64,000 nucleotides of DNA from Nocardioides baculatus (lineage in GTDB: Bacteria; Actinomycetota; Actinomycetes; Propionibacteriales; Nocardioidaceae). Location of the stretch: contig NZ_JAERSG010000002.1 of assembly GCF_016735675.1 (NCBI RefSeq), positions 186,001 to 250,000 of the forward strand, read 5' to 3'. Position numbers and translations under genes: made by a program. The notes under the pieces are model-generated. The model was not told the origin of the DNA and did no database searches. It worked only from the letters and a program-made list of their open reading frames with translations. Shown piece by piece: positions 41,002 through 49,652 of this stretch. The first letter of the stretch is position 1. Each line of letters begins with the position of its first letter.

Positions 41002-41043
41002 CGTCATGAGAAGCGGGGGTTCGAACCCGCGATTCTCATGACG
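41002..41043. terminator. Long hairpin between gpsA and the transsulfuration gene
   Basis: CGTCATGAGAA (41002-41012) pairs perfectly with TTCTCATGACG (41033-41043), and inside it GCGGG (41013-41017) with CCCGC (41026-41030); the loop is GGTTCGAA. A 16-bp stem with a 2-nt bulge lies between two convergent genes. The loop region resembles a tRNA T loop but no tRNA can be built around it. Confidence 0.6.
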
Positions 41044-41061
41044 TCCGGCGGTTGGCGCACC

Positions 41062-42147
41062 TCAGCCGACGCAGCCGTCCAGCGCGGCGCGGAGGTCGTC
41101 CCAGAGGTCTTCGACGTCCTCGATGCCGACCGAGAGCCGGACCAGGCCGTCGGGGATCGTCGCGGCCTCGGCCTTCCAGCGGCGGCGCCGCTCGAGGGTC
41201 GACTCGACGCCGCCGAGCGAGGTCGCGTGCACCCAGAGGCGGGTCTTGCGGCTGAGCAGGTCCGCGGCCATCTCACCCTGGGCGAGCACGATGCTCACGA
41301 TGCCACCGAAGCCGGGGTAGCGGACCTCGGACAGCGCGGCGTGCTCACCGAGTCGGCGTACGAGCTCCTGGGCGTTGGCCTGCGCGCGCTCCACGCGCAG
41401 GTGCAGGGTGCGGAGGCCGCGCAGCGTCAGCCACGCCTCGAACGGGCCGGGGATCGCGCCGACGAGGTCGCGCCGGCCCTTGATGACGGTCCACAGCTCG
41501 TCGTCGCGCGTCACGATCGCGCCCATCTGCACGTCGGAGTGACCGGCGAGGTACTTCGTCGCGGAGTGCACGACGAGGTCGACGCCGTCCTCGAGCGGCC
41601 GCTGGAGCAGGGGAGTGGCGAAGGTGTTGTCGACGACGACGTAGGCACCGGCCTCGTGGGCGGCCGCCGTGATCGTCGGGATGTCGGCGATCTCGAGGGC
41701 CGGGTTGGTGGGCGACTCGAGCCAGACCAGCGAGGCGTCGGCGCAGGCGGCCACCACAGCCTCGGTGTCGGTGATGTCGACGAGGTGGGCCTTCAACCGG
41801 CCGCGCGCCTCGAGGTCGGCGAGCTGCATGATCGTGCCGGTGTAGGCGTGCTTCGGCACGACGACGGTGCCGTCGGCGCCGACGAGGTCGAGCACCGTCG
41901 CGACGGCGGCGAGGCCGGAGGCGAACGTCAGGCAGCGTCCGCCCTCCAGCGCGCCGAGGGCGTCCTCGAGGGCGGTCCAGGTCGGGTTGCCGTAGCGGCC
42001 GTACTCCACGTCCCCGCCGGCGACGTAGGTCGCCGCCATCGTGATCGGGGTGTTGAGCGGCGCGTCCGGCGTGCGGTCGGGGCGACCGGCCGTGACAGCG
42101 ATCGTGCCGGGCCTGAGCGGGGAGCCGGAAGACGAGTGCGAAGCCAT
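41062..42147 (-). CDS. Cys/Met metabolism PLP enzyme (cystathionine gamma-synthase/lyase type)
   Basis: 361 aa fold-type I transsulfuration enzyme. EYGRYGNPTWTALEDALGAL, CLTFASGLAAVATVL, YVVVDNTFATPLLQRPLEDG and VVHSATKYLAGHSDVQMGAI (PLP Lys in SATKY) are the family motifs, and ATSLGGVESTLERR closes it. These motifs do not reliably separate MetB-type synthases from gamma-lyases. Stand-alone context gives no help. It is divergent from ddl (32 bp). Confidence 0.88.
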   Translation of the reverse strand: MASHSSSGSPLRPGTIAVTAGRPDRTPDAPLNTPITMAATYVAGGDVEYGRYGNPTWTALEDALGALEGGRCLTFASGLAAVATVLDLVGADGTVVVPKHAYTGTIMQLADLEARGRLKAHLVDITDTEAVVAACADASLVWLESPTNPALEIADIPTITAAAHEAGAYVVVDNTFATPLLQRPLEDGVDLVVHSATKYLAGHSDVQMGAIVTRDDELWTVIKGRRDLVGAIPGPFEAWLTLRGLRTLHLRVERAQANAQELVRRLGEHAALSEVRYPGFGGIVSIVLAQGEMAADLLSRKTRLWVHATSLGGVESTLERRRRWKAEAATIPDGLVRLSVGIEDVEDLWDDLRAALDGCVG

Positions 42148-42166
42148 GCGCGCCAGCGTAGGTGGA

Positions 42167-42172
42167 TAGGGT
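42167..42172 (+). promoter_or_regulatory. Leaderless-type -10 box (TAGGGT) before ddl
   Basis: TAGGGT, 7 bp, ATG 42180. It supports this ATG rather than the upstream in-frame codon at 42162. Confidence 0.5.
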
Positions 42173-42179
42173 CGAGCCG

Positions 42180-43310
42180 ATGAACGAGACCACCCCGCAC
42201 GAGACCCGCAAGCCCCGCGTCGCTGTCGTCTTCGGCGGCCGCTCGTCCGAGCACGGCATCTCCTGCGTCACCGCGGGCAGCGTGCTCGCGGCGATCGACC
42301 GGGAGGCGTACGACGTCGTGCCGGTGGGCATCGCGACCGATGGCCGCTGGGTGCTGGAGGTCGACGAGCCCGCGCGGCTCGCGATCCGCGGCAACGACCT
42401 GCCGGAGGTCGACGCCGCGGGCTCGACGGTCGCGCTGATGGGTGCGGCCAGCGGCACCGAGCTCGTCGTCACCGACGCGACCAGCGTCCCGTCGGTCATC
42501 GGCGAGGTCGACGTGGTCTTCCCCTTGCTGCACGGTCCGTGGGGCGAGGACGGCACCCTGCAGGGGATGCTCGAGATGGCCGGCGTCCGCTACGTCGGCT
42601 CGGGAGTGCTGGCCTCCGCGATCGGGATGGACAAGGCCTACATGAAGGTCGTCCTCCAGGCAGCGGGACTTCCCGTGACGCCCGGCATCACGGTCACCCG
42701 CACGGAGTGGGAGCAGGACCCGGTCGGCGTACGCGTGCGGGTCGAGGAGCTCGGCTTCCCGTCGTTCGCCAAGCCGGCGCGTGCCGGGTCGAGCATGGGC
42801 ATCAGCAAGGTGCACGACGCGGGCGAGGTCGTGGACGCGCTCGAGGAGGCCTTCCGGCACGACCCGAAGGTGCTCGTCGAGCAGTCGATGGAGGGTGCGC
42901 GCGAGGTCGAGTGCGGCGTGCTCGGCACCCTCGAGGGTCCGCCCGAGACGTCGCGGCCCGGTGAGGTCCGCACCGGCGGCGACCACGAGTTCTACGACTT
43001 CGAGGCCAAGTACCTCGCCGACCAGCACACCGAGATCGACATCCCGGCCGACCTCGACGCGGAGACCGAGCAGTCCCTGCGGGCGATGGCGGTGCGCGCG
43101 TTCGACGCGCTGTCGTGCGAGGGCCTGGCCCGCGTCGACTTCTTCGTGATGCCCGACGGCTCGCTCGTGATCAACGAGCTCAACACGATGCCGGGCTTCA
43201 CCCCGACGTCGATGTACCCCCAGCTCTGGGCCGCGTCCGGCCTCGCCTACCCCGAGCTGGTCGACCGGCTCGTCCAGCTCGCGCTGCGTCGCGACACCGG
43301 CCTGCGCTGA
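42180..43310 (+). CDS. ddl: D-alanine--D-alanine ligase
   Basis: 376 aa ATP-grasp enzyme joining two D-Ala for peptidoglycan. RVAVVFGGRSSEHGISCVTA is the N-terminal signature, FPLLHGPWGEDGTLQGMLEM contains the HGxxGEDG motif, the ATP-grasp part has SFAKPARAGSSMGISKV, and ARVDFFVMPDGSLVINELNT plus MPGFTPTSMYPQLW is the C-terminal signature. It ends four bases from the convergent DUF3515 lipoprotein gene. Confidence 0.95.
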   Translation: MNETTPHETRKPRVAVVFGGRSSEHGISCVTAGSVLAAIDREAYDVVPVGIATDGRWVLEVDEPARLAIRGNDLPEVDAAGSTVALMGAASGTELVVTDATSVPSVIGEVDVVFPLLHGPWGEDGTLQGMLEMAGVRYVGSGVLASAIGMDKAYMKVVLQAAGLPVTPGITVTRTEWEQDPVGVRVRVEELGFPSFAKPARAGSSMGISKVHDAGEVVDALEEAFRHDPKVLVEQSMEGAREVECGVLGTLEGPPETSRPGEVRTGGDHEFYDFEAKYLADQHTEIDIPADLDAETEQSLRAMAVRAFDALSCEGLARVDFFVMPDGSLVINELNTMPGFTPTSMYPQLWAASGLAYPELVDRLVQLALRRDTGLR

Positions 43311-43314
43311 CTTC

Positions 43315-43818
43315 TCAGAGGCAGGGGCGTCCGTCGGCCAGGTGCTCCTTCATCGCCGGAGCGAGGTCGGCCAGGGCCCGGTCGATGCCGTCGGTGCGGT
43401 AGCGCGACGGCACCAGCACCTCGACGTACGGCGTCCTGCTGAGCGCGACGGCGTGCGCGTCCTCGGACAGGTCGTCGAGCTCGTCGTCGGGCACCCACCA
43501 GCCGACCCCCTTGATGTCGCTGCACTCCGCGGTCGGCTCGTAGTCCGACGGCTCGGGCACGCCGCAGGTGAGGACGTACGCCGGATCGCCCCAGGCCGCG
43601 CCGGGACCGCCGTCCGCGTCGACCGAGCGGCGCAGCTCGCCGCCGATGGTGTCGGGGAGGTCGTCGACCAGTGCCTCGCAGGTCGCGCGGTCGGAGTCGG
43701 AGAGGTCGTGGTCGTCGATCGAGATGGTGCCGGGGGAGCAGGAGGTCAGGACCAGGACGGCCGCGGACGCGACGACGCCCCGGCCCCATCGGGGGCCGAG
43801 GCGTCGGCGTACGTGCAC
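43315..43818 (-). CDS. DUF3515 family lipoprotein
   Basis: 167 aa. An N-terminal signal (RGVVASAAVLVLTSC) has a lipobox LTSC with the acylated Cys near residue 27. The mature part has the DUF3515 pattern: CEALVDDLPDTIGGELRRSV, WGDPAYVLTCGVPEPSDYEP and GVGWWVPDDELDD. It is widespread in actinobacteria, commonly near ddl and thiL as here, and function is unknown. A cell-envelope role is suggested by export and by ddl next door. Confidence 0.85.
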   Translation of the reverse strand: MHVRRRLGPRWGRGVVASAAVLVLTSCSPGTISIDDHDLSDSDRATCEALVDDLPDTIGGELRRSVDADGGPGAAWGDPAYVLTCGVPEPSDYEPTAECSDIKGVGWWVPDDELDDLSEDAHAVALSRTPYVEVLVPSRYRTDGIDRALADLAPAMKEHLADGRPCL

Positions 43819-43846
43819 GTGTGTCTTCAGAAGACGGCCGGGTGGC

Positions 43847-44083
43847 TCAGATGTGGACGACCGGGCAGGTCAACGTGCGGGTGATGCCGTCGAGGTTCTG
43901 GACCTTCGACACCACGAGCTTGCCCAGCTCGTCGACGTTCTTCGCCTCCGCGCGGACGATCACGTCGTAGGGACCGGTGACGTCCTCAGCGAGGGTGACG
44001 CCGCTGACCTGCGCAATGGCCTTGGCCACGTCTGCGGCCTTGCCGACGTCGGTCTGGATCAGGATGTAGGCCTGGACGACCAT
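43847..44083 (-). CDS. Stand-alone Lrp/AsnC ligand-binding domain protein
   Basis: 78 aa. It consists only of the RAM effector domain (VQAYILIQTDVGKAADVAKA, GVTLAEDVTGPYDVIVRAEA, GITRTLTCPVVH) and lacks the HTH. Such single-domain proteins bind amino acids or modify Lrp partners. ATG 44083 is preferred since GAGGAG lies 6 bp upstream; an in-frame ATG at 44107 is possible. It is divergent from thiL. Confidence 0.88.
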   Translation of the reverse strand: MVVQAYILIQTDVGKAADVAKAIAQVSGVTLAEDVTGPYDVIVRAEAKNVDELGKLVVSKVQNLDGITRTLTCPVVHI

Positions 44084-44200
44084 CGTGGACTCCTCGGTCT
44101 CGTTCATCGGGTGTGACCGGGCCAACCTACCGCGCCACGCGGGCGGGCCGACAGGGGCCGGGTGACTGTGCTCACGCCCCGGGTCTGGTGGGATGGGCGC

Positions 44201-45175
44201 ATGGCTGACGACCCCCGCGCGACCCTCGACGGAACCCTCGGCGACGCGGGTGAGTTCGGCCTGATCTCGGAGCTCGTGAAGCTCTTCGAGGGCGCCTCGG
44301 GAGGCGACGAGCACGTCCTGGTGGGGCCCGGCGACGACGCCGCGGTGCTGCGGATCAAGCACGGCCACGTCGTCGTCTCCACGGACCTGATGGTCGAGGG
44401 CCGCCACTTCCGCCGCGACTGGGCGAGCGCGTCCGACGTGGGGCACCGCGCGGCCGCGCAGAACCTCTCCGACATCAACGCGATGGGCGGCACCGCCCGC
44501 CACCTGACGATCGGCCTCGCCGCGCCCGCCGACCTGCCCGTGGAGTGGGCACTCGACTTCGCCCTCGGCTTCGCCGAGGAGTGCGCCACGGTCGGCGCGA
44601 GCGTCGTCGGGGGCGACATCACCCGCGCCGACGAGATCGTCATCGCGGTGACCGTGATCGGCCAGTGCACCCAGGCGCCGGTGCTCCGCTCGGGCGCCGA
44701 GGTCGGCGACGTCCTCGCGCTGGTGGGCCGACAGGGCTGGGCGGCCGGGGGACTGGCGGTCCTCGGCCGTGGCTTCCGCTCGCCCCGGGCACTCGTCGAG
44801 GCCTACCGCCGCCCCGAGCCGCCGTACGCCGCCGGGCGGGAAGCGGCCGAGTCCGGAGCGACCTCGCTCATCGACGTCTCCGACGGCCTCCTCGCCGAGG
44901 CCCGCCACCTCGCGGAGGCGAGCGGTGTCGCGATCGACGTACGCCGTGACGCGTTCGAGGTGCCCGAGCCGCTCACCGCCGTCGGTGCCGCGCTGGGTGC
45001 CGACCCGATCCAGTTCATCCTCGGTGGCGGCGACGACCACGCGCTGCTGGCGACCTTCCCCGACGTGGCGTCCGTGCCCGCCGGGTGGCAGGTGATCGGC
45101 GAGGTGCGCGAGGGCTCGGGCGTGACGGTCGACGGGCTGGAGTACGACGGCCCGACCGGCTGGACCCACTTCTGA
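44201..45175 (+). CDS. thiL: Thiamine-monophosphate kinase
   Basis: 324 aa AIR-synthase-like ATPase making thiamine diphosphate from the monophosphate. LVGPGDDAAVLRIKHGHVVV and STDLMVEGRHFRRDW hold the metal/ATP residues, AAQNLSDINAMGG is the family hallmark, and VSDGLLAEARHLAEASGV and FILGGGDDHALLATF follow. ATG 44201 is used; the upstream in-frame start at 44162 lies in a G-rich extension. It is closed by a set of hairpins. Confidence 0.92.
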   Translation: MADDPRATLDGTLGDAGEFGLISELVKLFEGASGGDEHVLVGPGDDAAVLRIKHGHVVVSTDLMVEGRHFRRDWASASDVGHRAAAQNLSDINAMGGTARHLTIGLAAPADLPVEWALDFALGFAEECATVGASVVGGDITRADEIVIAVTVIGQCTQAPVLRSGAEVGDVLALVGRQGWAAGGLAVLGRGFRSPRALVEAYRRPEPPYAAGREAAESGATSLIDVSDGLLAEARHLAEASGVAIDVRRDAFEVPEPLTAVGAALGADPIQFILGGGDDHALLATFPDVASVPAGWQVIGEVREGSGVTVDGLEYDGPTGWTHF

Positions 45176-45189
45176 CCTGCGCTGGCCCG

Positions 45190-45292
45190 TGAGTCTCCCA
45201 GAGACTCAACACGGACTGGGTGGGCGAGTCCGACACCTGGAGGCCGTCGCAACCGCCTCCATGTGTCAGAGTCCCCGCACGTGCGGGGACTC
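45190..45292. repeat. Cluster of three hairpins after thiL
   Basis: TGAGTCTC (45190-45197) and GAGACTCA (45201-45208); GACACCTGGAGGC (45232-45244) and GCCTCCATGTGTC (45255-45267) with one mismatch; then a perfect 24-bp palindrome 45269-45292 with arms GAGTCCCCGCAC and GTGCGGGGACTC. The last belongs to the GTC(C/A)CC...GG(G/T)GACTC family seen at 4.9, 15.7 and 17.6 kb. It lies between convergent thiL and rpmB. Confidence 0.55.
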
Positions 45293-45317
45293 ATGCAGAT
45301 GAAGCCCGCACACACGA

Positions 45318-45350
45318 CGAGACCCCCGCCGCAGTGCGACGGGGGTCTCG
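45318..45350 (-). terminator. Hairpin at the 3' end of rpmB
   Basis: CGAGACCCCCG (45318-45328) pairs perfectly with CGGGGGTCTCG (45340-45350), loop 11 nt. It lies 18 bp beyond the rpmB stop on the minus strand and can also stop thiL read-through. Confidence 0.6.
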
Positions 45351-45368
45351 ACGAATGTCTGGGTCAGG

Positions 45369-45554
45369 TCAGCGGGAGACCTTGCCGGCCTTGAGGCAGC
45401 CGGTGCAGACGTTGAGGCGCTTGGGCGTGCCGTTCACGGTCGCCCGGACGCGCTGGATGTTGGGGTTGAAGCGACGCTTCGTGATCTTGCGCGACCAGGG
45501 ACGGTTGTTTCCGAAGCCCGGCTTCTTGGCGCAGATGTCGCAGACGGCAGCCAC
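45369..45554 (-). CDS. rpmB: 50S ribosomal protein L28
   Basis: 61 aa from GTG 45554 (AAVCDICAKKPGFGNNRPWS, then KRRFNPNIQRVRATVNG). The two Cys pairs, CDIC and CTGC, show this is the zinc-binding (C+) form of L28; many actinobacteria also have a Cys-free copy used under zinc limitation. It is divergent from the fakA/recG cluster, a conserved arrangement. Confidence 0.95.
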   Translation of the reverse strand: MAAVCDICAKKPGFGNNRPWSRKITKRRFNPNIQRVRATVNGTPKRLNVCTGCLKAGKVSR

Positions 45555-45765
45555 CGTGCACTCCGATCCGTTCGAGGTTGATAGAGGTTCGAGAGCCTGC
45601 ACACCGCCAGGTGGCAGCAACAGGCAACCGCAGAAGAGTAGCCGAGGACCGGCGCGGGGATGAAATCGCAGCACGGTCAGACCTAGCCACTACCCTGTGG
45701 CGCGCGACACAGACCACCACGACCACCCCACCACTGCCCGACTCGATGGAGAGCGCACCGACTCG

Positions 45766-47421
45766 ATGGAGCCAGTCACCCACGGGATCACCCTGGACGC
45801 GGTTGCCCGGTTCGTCGACATCGCGACCGACGCCCTGTCGGAGGCGCGCGAGGAGATCGACGCCCTCAACGTCTACCCCGTGCCCGACGGCGACACCGGC
45901 ACCAACATGTTCCTCACCGTGTCCGCGGCCCGTGACGAGCTGCGCGCGGCCCGCGCCGCCGACCCCGACCTGGGGCTCGAGGAGGGGATGGCGCTCCTCG
46001 CCCGCGCCGCGCTGATGGGTGCGCGCGGCAACTCCGGGGTGATCCTCAGCCAGATGCTCCGGGCCTACGTCACCCACCTCGCCGGTGCCGACGGCGGGCA
46101 GCCCCGCGCGAAGACCATCGCCGCCGCCATGTCGTCGGCCACCGACGCCAGCTATGCCGCCGTCGGTACGCCGGTCGAGGGCACGATCCTCACGGTCGCC
46201 CGGGCCGCCTCCGACGCGGCGCTCGCGAGCGCGGAGGGCAGTAACGCCCGAGCCCGCGACGTGTTCACCGCCGCCGCGTCGGCCGCCCGCACGGCGCTGT
46301 CCAGGACCCCCGAGCAGCTCGACGTGCTCGCGCAGGCGGGTGTCGTCGACGCCGGCGGACGCGGCCTCACCGTCGTCCTCGACGCGGTGGAGACCACGGC
46401 GACCGGCCGGCGACCGATGCCCTACACCGCTCCGATCGGCACCCACCACATCCGGGTCTCCACGCCGGTCCCCGGCGAGGACCTCACCGAGGACGGTCCG
46501 GGCTACGAGGTGATGTACCTCCTCGACGTCGCCCCCGAGCACGAGGACGACGCGATCGGCGTGCTGCGCGAGGAGCTCGCGGCGCTGGGCGACAGCCTCG
46601 TCGTCGTCGGTGGCGACGGGCTCTGGAACGTCCACGTCCACGTCGACGACGTCGGCGCCGCGATCGAGTCGGGCATCGCCGCCGGGCGCCCCTACCGGAT
46701 CCGGGTCACGCACTTCGCCGAGCAGGTCGCGGGGCACCGGCAGAAGGTCTCGACGCGCACCGGCCGCAAGGTCGTCGCCGTCGCCGCCGGGCCGGGCCTC
46801 ACCGAGCTCTTCGAGTCGGCCGGCGCCGTCGTCGTGGTCGGTGGCCCCGGCCAGCGGCCCTCGACCGGGCAGCTCCTCGAGGCGATCACGGGCTGCGGCG
46901 CGGCCGAGGTGGTCGTGCTCCCCAACGACGCCGACACGGTGCGTGCGGCCGAGATCGCAGCCCGTACGGCCGAGGCCGAGCACGCGGTCTCCGTCGAGGT
47001 GATCCCCACCCAGGCCCAGGTGCAGGGCCTCGCCGCCATCTCGGTGCACGAGCCCGGCCGCAGCTTCGACGCCGACGTCCGCGAGATGACCGCGACCGCA
47101 CGGCACGCGCGCCACGGCGCGGTGACGGTGGCCGCACGCCAGGCCATCACGATGGCCGGGCCGTGCGAGCCGGGCGACGCGCTCGGGGTCATCGCCGGTG
47201 ACTTCGCCGTGGTCGGCAGCGACCTCGACGTGGTCGCGATCGACGTGGTCGAGCGGCTCCTCGCGGGCGGTGGTGAGCTCGTCACCATCGTGTCCGGCGA
47301 GGACGGCGTCGAGCTCGCCGCGCGGCTCGCGGCACATGTCGAGGACCACCACCCGACCGTCGACGTCGCCGTCCACGACGGCGGCCAGCCGCGCTACCCG
47401 CTGCTGGTCAGCGTCGAGTAG
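45766..47421 (+). CDS. fakA: DAK2 domain fatty acid kinase-like protein
   Basis: 551 aa. The N-terminal DAK2 (Dak_L) domain is VYPVPDGDTGTNMFLTVSAA with the Asp cluster that binds Mg-ATP, followed by LLARAALMGARGNSGVILSQ and GGRGLTVVLDAVE. The C-terminal part resembles the FakA middle and end domains, with GLWNVHVHVDDVGAAIESGI and VAVAAGPGLTELFESAGAVV. In Staphylococcus FakA phosphorylates fatty acids delivered by FakB; no fakB gene is present here. ATG 45766 is chosen over GTG 45697. The DNA before it has two copies of ACTCGATGGAG. recG follows after 14 bp. Confidence 0.85.
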   Translation: MEPVTHGITLDAVARFVDIATDALSEAREEIDALNVYPVPDGDTGTNMFLTVSAARDELRAARAADPDLGLEEGMALLARAALMGARGNSGVILSQMLRAYVTHLAGADGGQPRAKTIAAAMSSATDASYAAVGTPVEGTILTVARAASDAALASAEGSNARARDVFTAAASAARTALSRTPEQLDVLAQAGVVDAGGRGLTVVLDAVETTATGRRPMPYTAPIGTHHIRVSTPVPGEDLTEDGPGYEVMYLLDVAPEHEDDAIGVLREELAALGDSLVVVGGDGLWNVHVHVDDVGAAIESGIAAGRPYRIRVTHFAEQVAGHRQKVSTRTGRKVVAVAAGPGLTELFESAGAVVVVGGPGQRPSTGQLLEAITGCGAAEVVVLPNDADTVRAAEIAARTAEAEHAVSVEVIPTQAQVQGLAAISVHEPGRSFDADVREMTATARHARHGAVTVAARQAITMAGPCEPGDALGVIAGDFAVVGSDLDVVAIDVVERLLAGGGELVTIVSGEDGVELAARLAAHVEDHHPTVDVAVHDGGQPRYPLLVSVE

Positions 47422-47435
47422 CCGGTAGTCGATCC

Positions 47436-49643
47436 ATGGCCGCCATCACGCCGGACAGCCCGATCGGGGCGGTGTTCGGCTCCCACCACAAGAAGCGCAA
47501 GCTCGCCGAGGAGGGCCTCGGCCTCCGGACAGTCGGCGACCTGCTGCGCCACTTCCCGCGCCGCTACATCGCCGCGACCGAGCTGTCCGAGGTCCCGACG
47601 CCCGTCGTCGGCGAGCAGCTGACGATCGTCGGCGAGGTCAGGTCCTGCGAGAGCGCGTCCTTCTTCAGCGGCAACCGCCGCCAGTTCCGTACGACGGTCC
47701 GGCTGAGGACCGACGGCCCCGACTTCTCCGTGACGCTGTTCAGCCCCTACCAGAGCCTGGCCGACAAGCACGAGGCCGAGTTCCGGCCGGGCCGCCGGGC
47801 GGTCTTCACCGGCAAGGCCAAGCAGTTCCGCGGCAACTGGCAGCTCGAGCAGCCCCACGGGTTCGCGCTCGACGGTGCCGAGGCGGCCACGATGAGCAAG
47901 CTGATGCCGGTCTACCCGCTGACCGCCAAGCTCTACTCCTGGGACCTCCAGAAGGTCATCACCGCGGCCCTCGACCTCGTTGCCGACGTGCCCGACGTCT
48001 TCACCCCCGAGCTCCGCAAGGAGCTCGAGCTGCTCGACGTCATGCAGGCGCTGCGCTGGATCCACGCGCCCGACGAGTGGAGCCAGCTCGGCGCCGCGCA
48101 GAAGCGCTTCCGCTTCGAGGAGGCGCTGGTCCTCCAGCTCGTGCTCGCCCGCCGGCGCGCCGTCCATCGCGAGCAGGGCGCGCACGCCCGGCCGGGACGT
48201 CCCGACGGGATCCTCGCCGCCTTCGACGCGCGGCTGCCGTTCGAGCTCACCGCCGGGCAGCGCGAGATCGGTGGGCTCGTCGCCGACGAGCTCGCTCAGG
48301 ACCACCCGATGAACCGGTTGCTCCAGGGTGAGGTCGGCTCCGGCAAGACGCTCGTCGCGCTGCGCGCGATGCTCCAGGTCGTCGACAGCGGGGGACAGGC
48401 CGCGCTCCTCGCGCCCACCGAGGTCCTCGCCCAGCAGCACCACCGCTCGATCAGCGCGATGCTCGGCGACCTCGCGCAGGGCGGCATGCTCGGCGGCGCC
48501 GCCGACGCGACCAGCGTCGTCCTCCTCACCGGCTCCATGGGCAGGGCGGCCCGTCAGGAGGCGATGCTCAGGATCGTCACCGGCGAGGCCGGGATCATCA
48601 TCGGCACCCACGCCCTGCTCGAGGACAAGGTCCAGATGGCCGACCTCGGCCTCGTGGTCGTCGACGAGCAGCACCGCTTCGGCGTCGAGCAGCGCGCAGC
48701 GCTCACCGACAAGGCCGGCAGCCCGCCGCACGTGCTGGTGATGACCGCGACGCCCATCCCGCGCACCGTGGCGATGACGGTGTTCGGCGACCTCGAGACC
48801 TCCGTGCTGGCCGAGCTGCCCGCCGGCCGCGCGCCGATCCAGACCAACGTCGTCCCGCTCGCCGACCAGCCCACGTGGATCGACCGGGCCTGGCAGCGCG
48901 TGCGCGAGGAGGTCGAGAAGGGCCACCAGGTCTACGTCGTGTGCCCGCGGATCTCGGGCGACGCCCAGGAGGACGGCGAGACCGACCAGCTCGACCTCGA
49001 CGACGAGGGCAACGAGGTCGCGCCCAGGCGGGCGCTGGCGGCGGTCGAGGACGTCCACGCCGAGCTCGCCGCGGGACCGCTCCAGGGCCTGCGCACCGCA
49101 GTGCTGCACGGCCGGCTCGCGCCCGAGGCCAAGGACGCGACGATGCGGTCGTTCGCCGCCGGCGAGATCGACGTGCTCATCTCGACGACCGTCATCGAGG
49201 TGGGCGTCGACGTCCACAACGCGACGATGATGGTGCTCCTCGACGCCGACCGGTTCGGCGTCTCCCAGCTCCACCAGCTCCGCGGCCGGGTGGGTCGTGG
49301 CGGGCTGCCGGGCCTGTGCCTGCTGGTGTCCCACGCCGAGGTCGGGTCGCCGGCCCGTGACCGCCTCGACGCCGTGGCCTCGACGACAGACGGGTTCGAG
49401 CTGAGCCGCGTCGACCTCGAGCAGCGCCGCGAGGGCGACGTCCTCGGGGCCAGTCAGTCAGGTTTTCGTTCAGGTCTCGTCACTCTTCGCGTACTCCGGG
49501 ACGAGAAGACCATCATGCGTGCCCGCGAAGCCGCAGAGGCGTTACTCTCCGGTGACCCCGGGCTCACCCGGGCGCCCGACCTCGCCGCCGCGGTGGCCGA
49601 GGTCGAACGCTCGGCAGCCTCGGGGTTCTTGGAGAAGGGCTGA
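47436..49643 (+). CDS. recG: ATP-dependent DNA helicase RecG
   Basis: 735 aa. An N-terminal OB wedge domain (TIVGEVRSCESASFFSGNRR) precedes the helicase: LLQGEVGSGKTLVALRAMLQ (Walker A), VVDEQHRFGVEQRAAL (DEQH box), VLVMTATPIPRTVAMTVFGD, VLISTTVIEVGVDVHNATMM and QLRGRVGRGGLPGLCLLV. It remodels stalled forks and Holliday junctions. There is an insertion of about 30 acidic residues in the second helicase lobe (GDAQEDGETDQLDLDDEGNE), common in actinobacteria. rsmD follows 9 bp later. Confidence 0.95.
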   Translation: MAAITPDSPIGAVFGSHHKKRKLAEEGLGLRTVGDLLRHFPRRYIAATELSEVPTPVVGEQLTIVGEVRSCESASFFSGNRRQFRTTVRLRTDGPDFSVTLFSPYQSLADKHEAEFRPGRRAVFTGKAKQFRGNWQLEQPHGFALDGAEAATMSKLMPVYPLTAKLYSWDLQKVITAALDLVADVPDVFTPELRKELELLDVMQALRWIHAPDEWSQLGAAQKRFRFEEALVLQLVLARRRAVHREQGAHARPGRPDGILAAFDARLPFELTAGQREIGGLVADELAQDHPMNRLLQGEVGSGKTLVALRAMLQVVDSGGQAALLAPTEVLAQQHHRSISAMLGDLAQGGMLGGAADATSVVLLTGSMGRAARQEAMLRIVTGEAGIIIGTHALLEDKVQMADLGLVVVDEQHRFGVEQRAALTDKAGSPPHVLVMTATPIPRTVAMTVFGDLETSVLAELPAGRAPIQTNVVPLADQPTWIDRAWQRVREEVEKGHQVYVVCPRISGDAQEDGETDQLDLDDEGNEVAPRRALAAVEDVHAELAAGPLQGLRTAVLHGRLAPEAKDATMRSFAAGEIDVLISTTVIEVGVDVHNATMMVLLDADRFGVSQLHQLRGRVGRGGLPGLCLLVSHAEVGSPARDRLDAVASTTDGFELSRVDLEQRREGDVLGASQSGFRSGLVTLRVLRDEKTIMRAREAAEALLSGDPGLTRAPDLAAAVAEVERSAASGFLEKG

Positions 49644-49652
49644 ACACGGGGA

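Noticed and set aside
41002..41043. tRNA gene, because of the GGTTCGAACC sequence
   Set aside because: The T-stem would not pair correctly (GGGGG against CCGCG), there is no anticodon or D arm on either side, and the arms form one long hairpin.
45741..45772. Duplicate ACTCGATGGAG before fakA as a regulatory repeat
   Set aside because: Only two 11-bp copies, 20 bp apart, one of them containing the start codon. Probably a local duplication; no function is supported.
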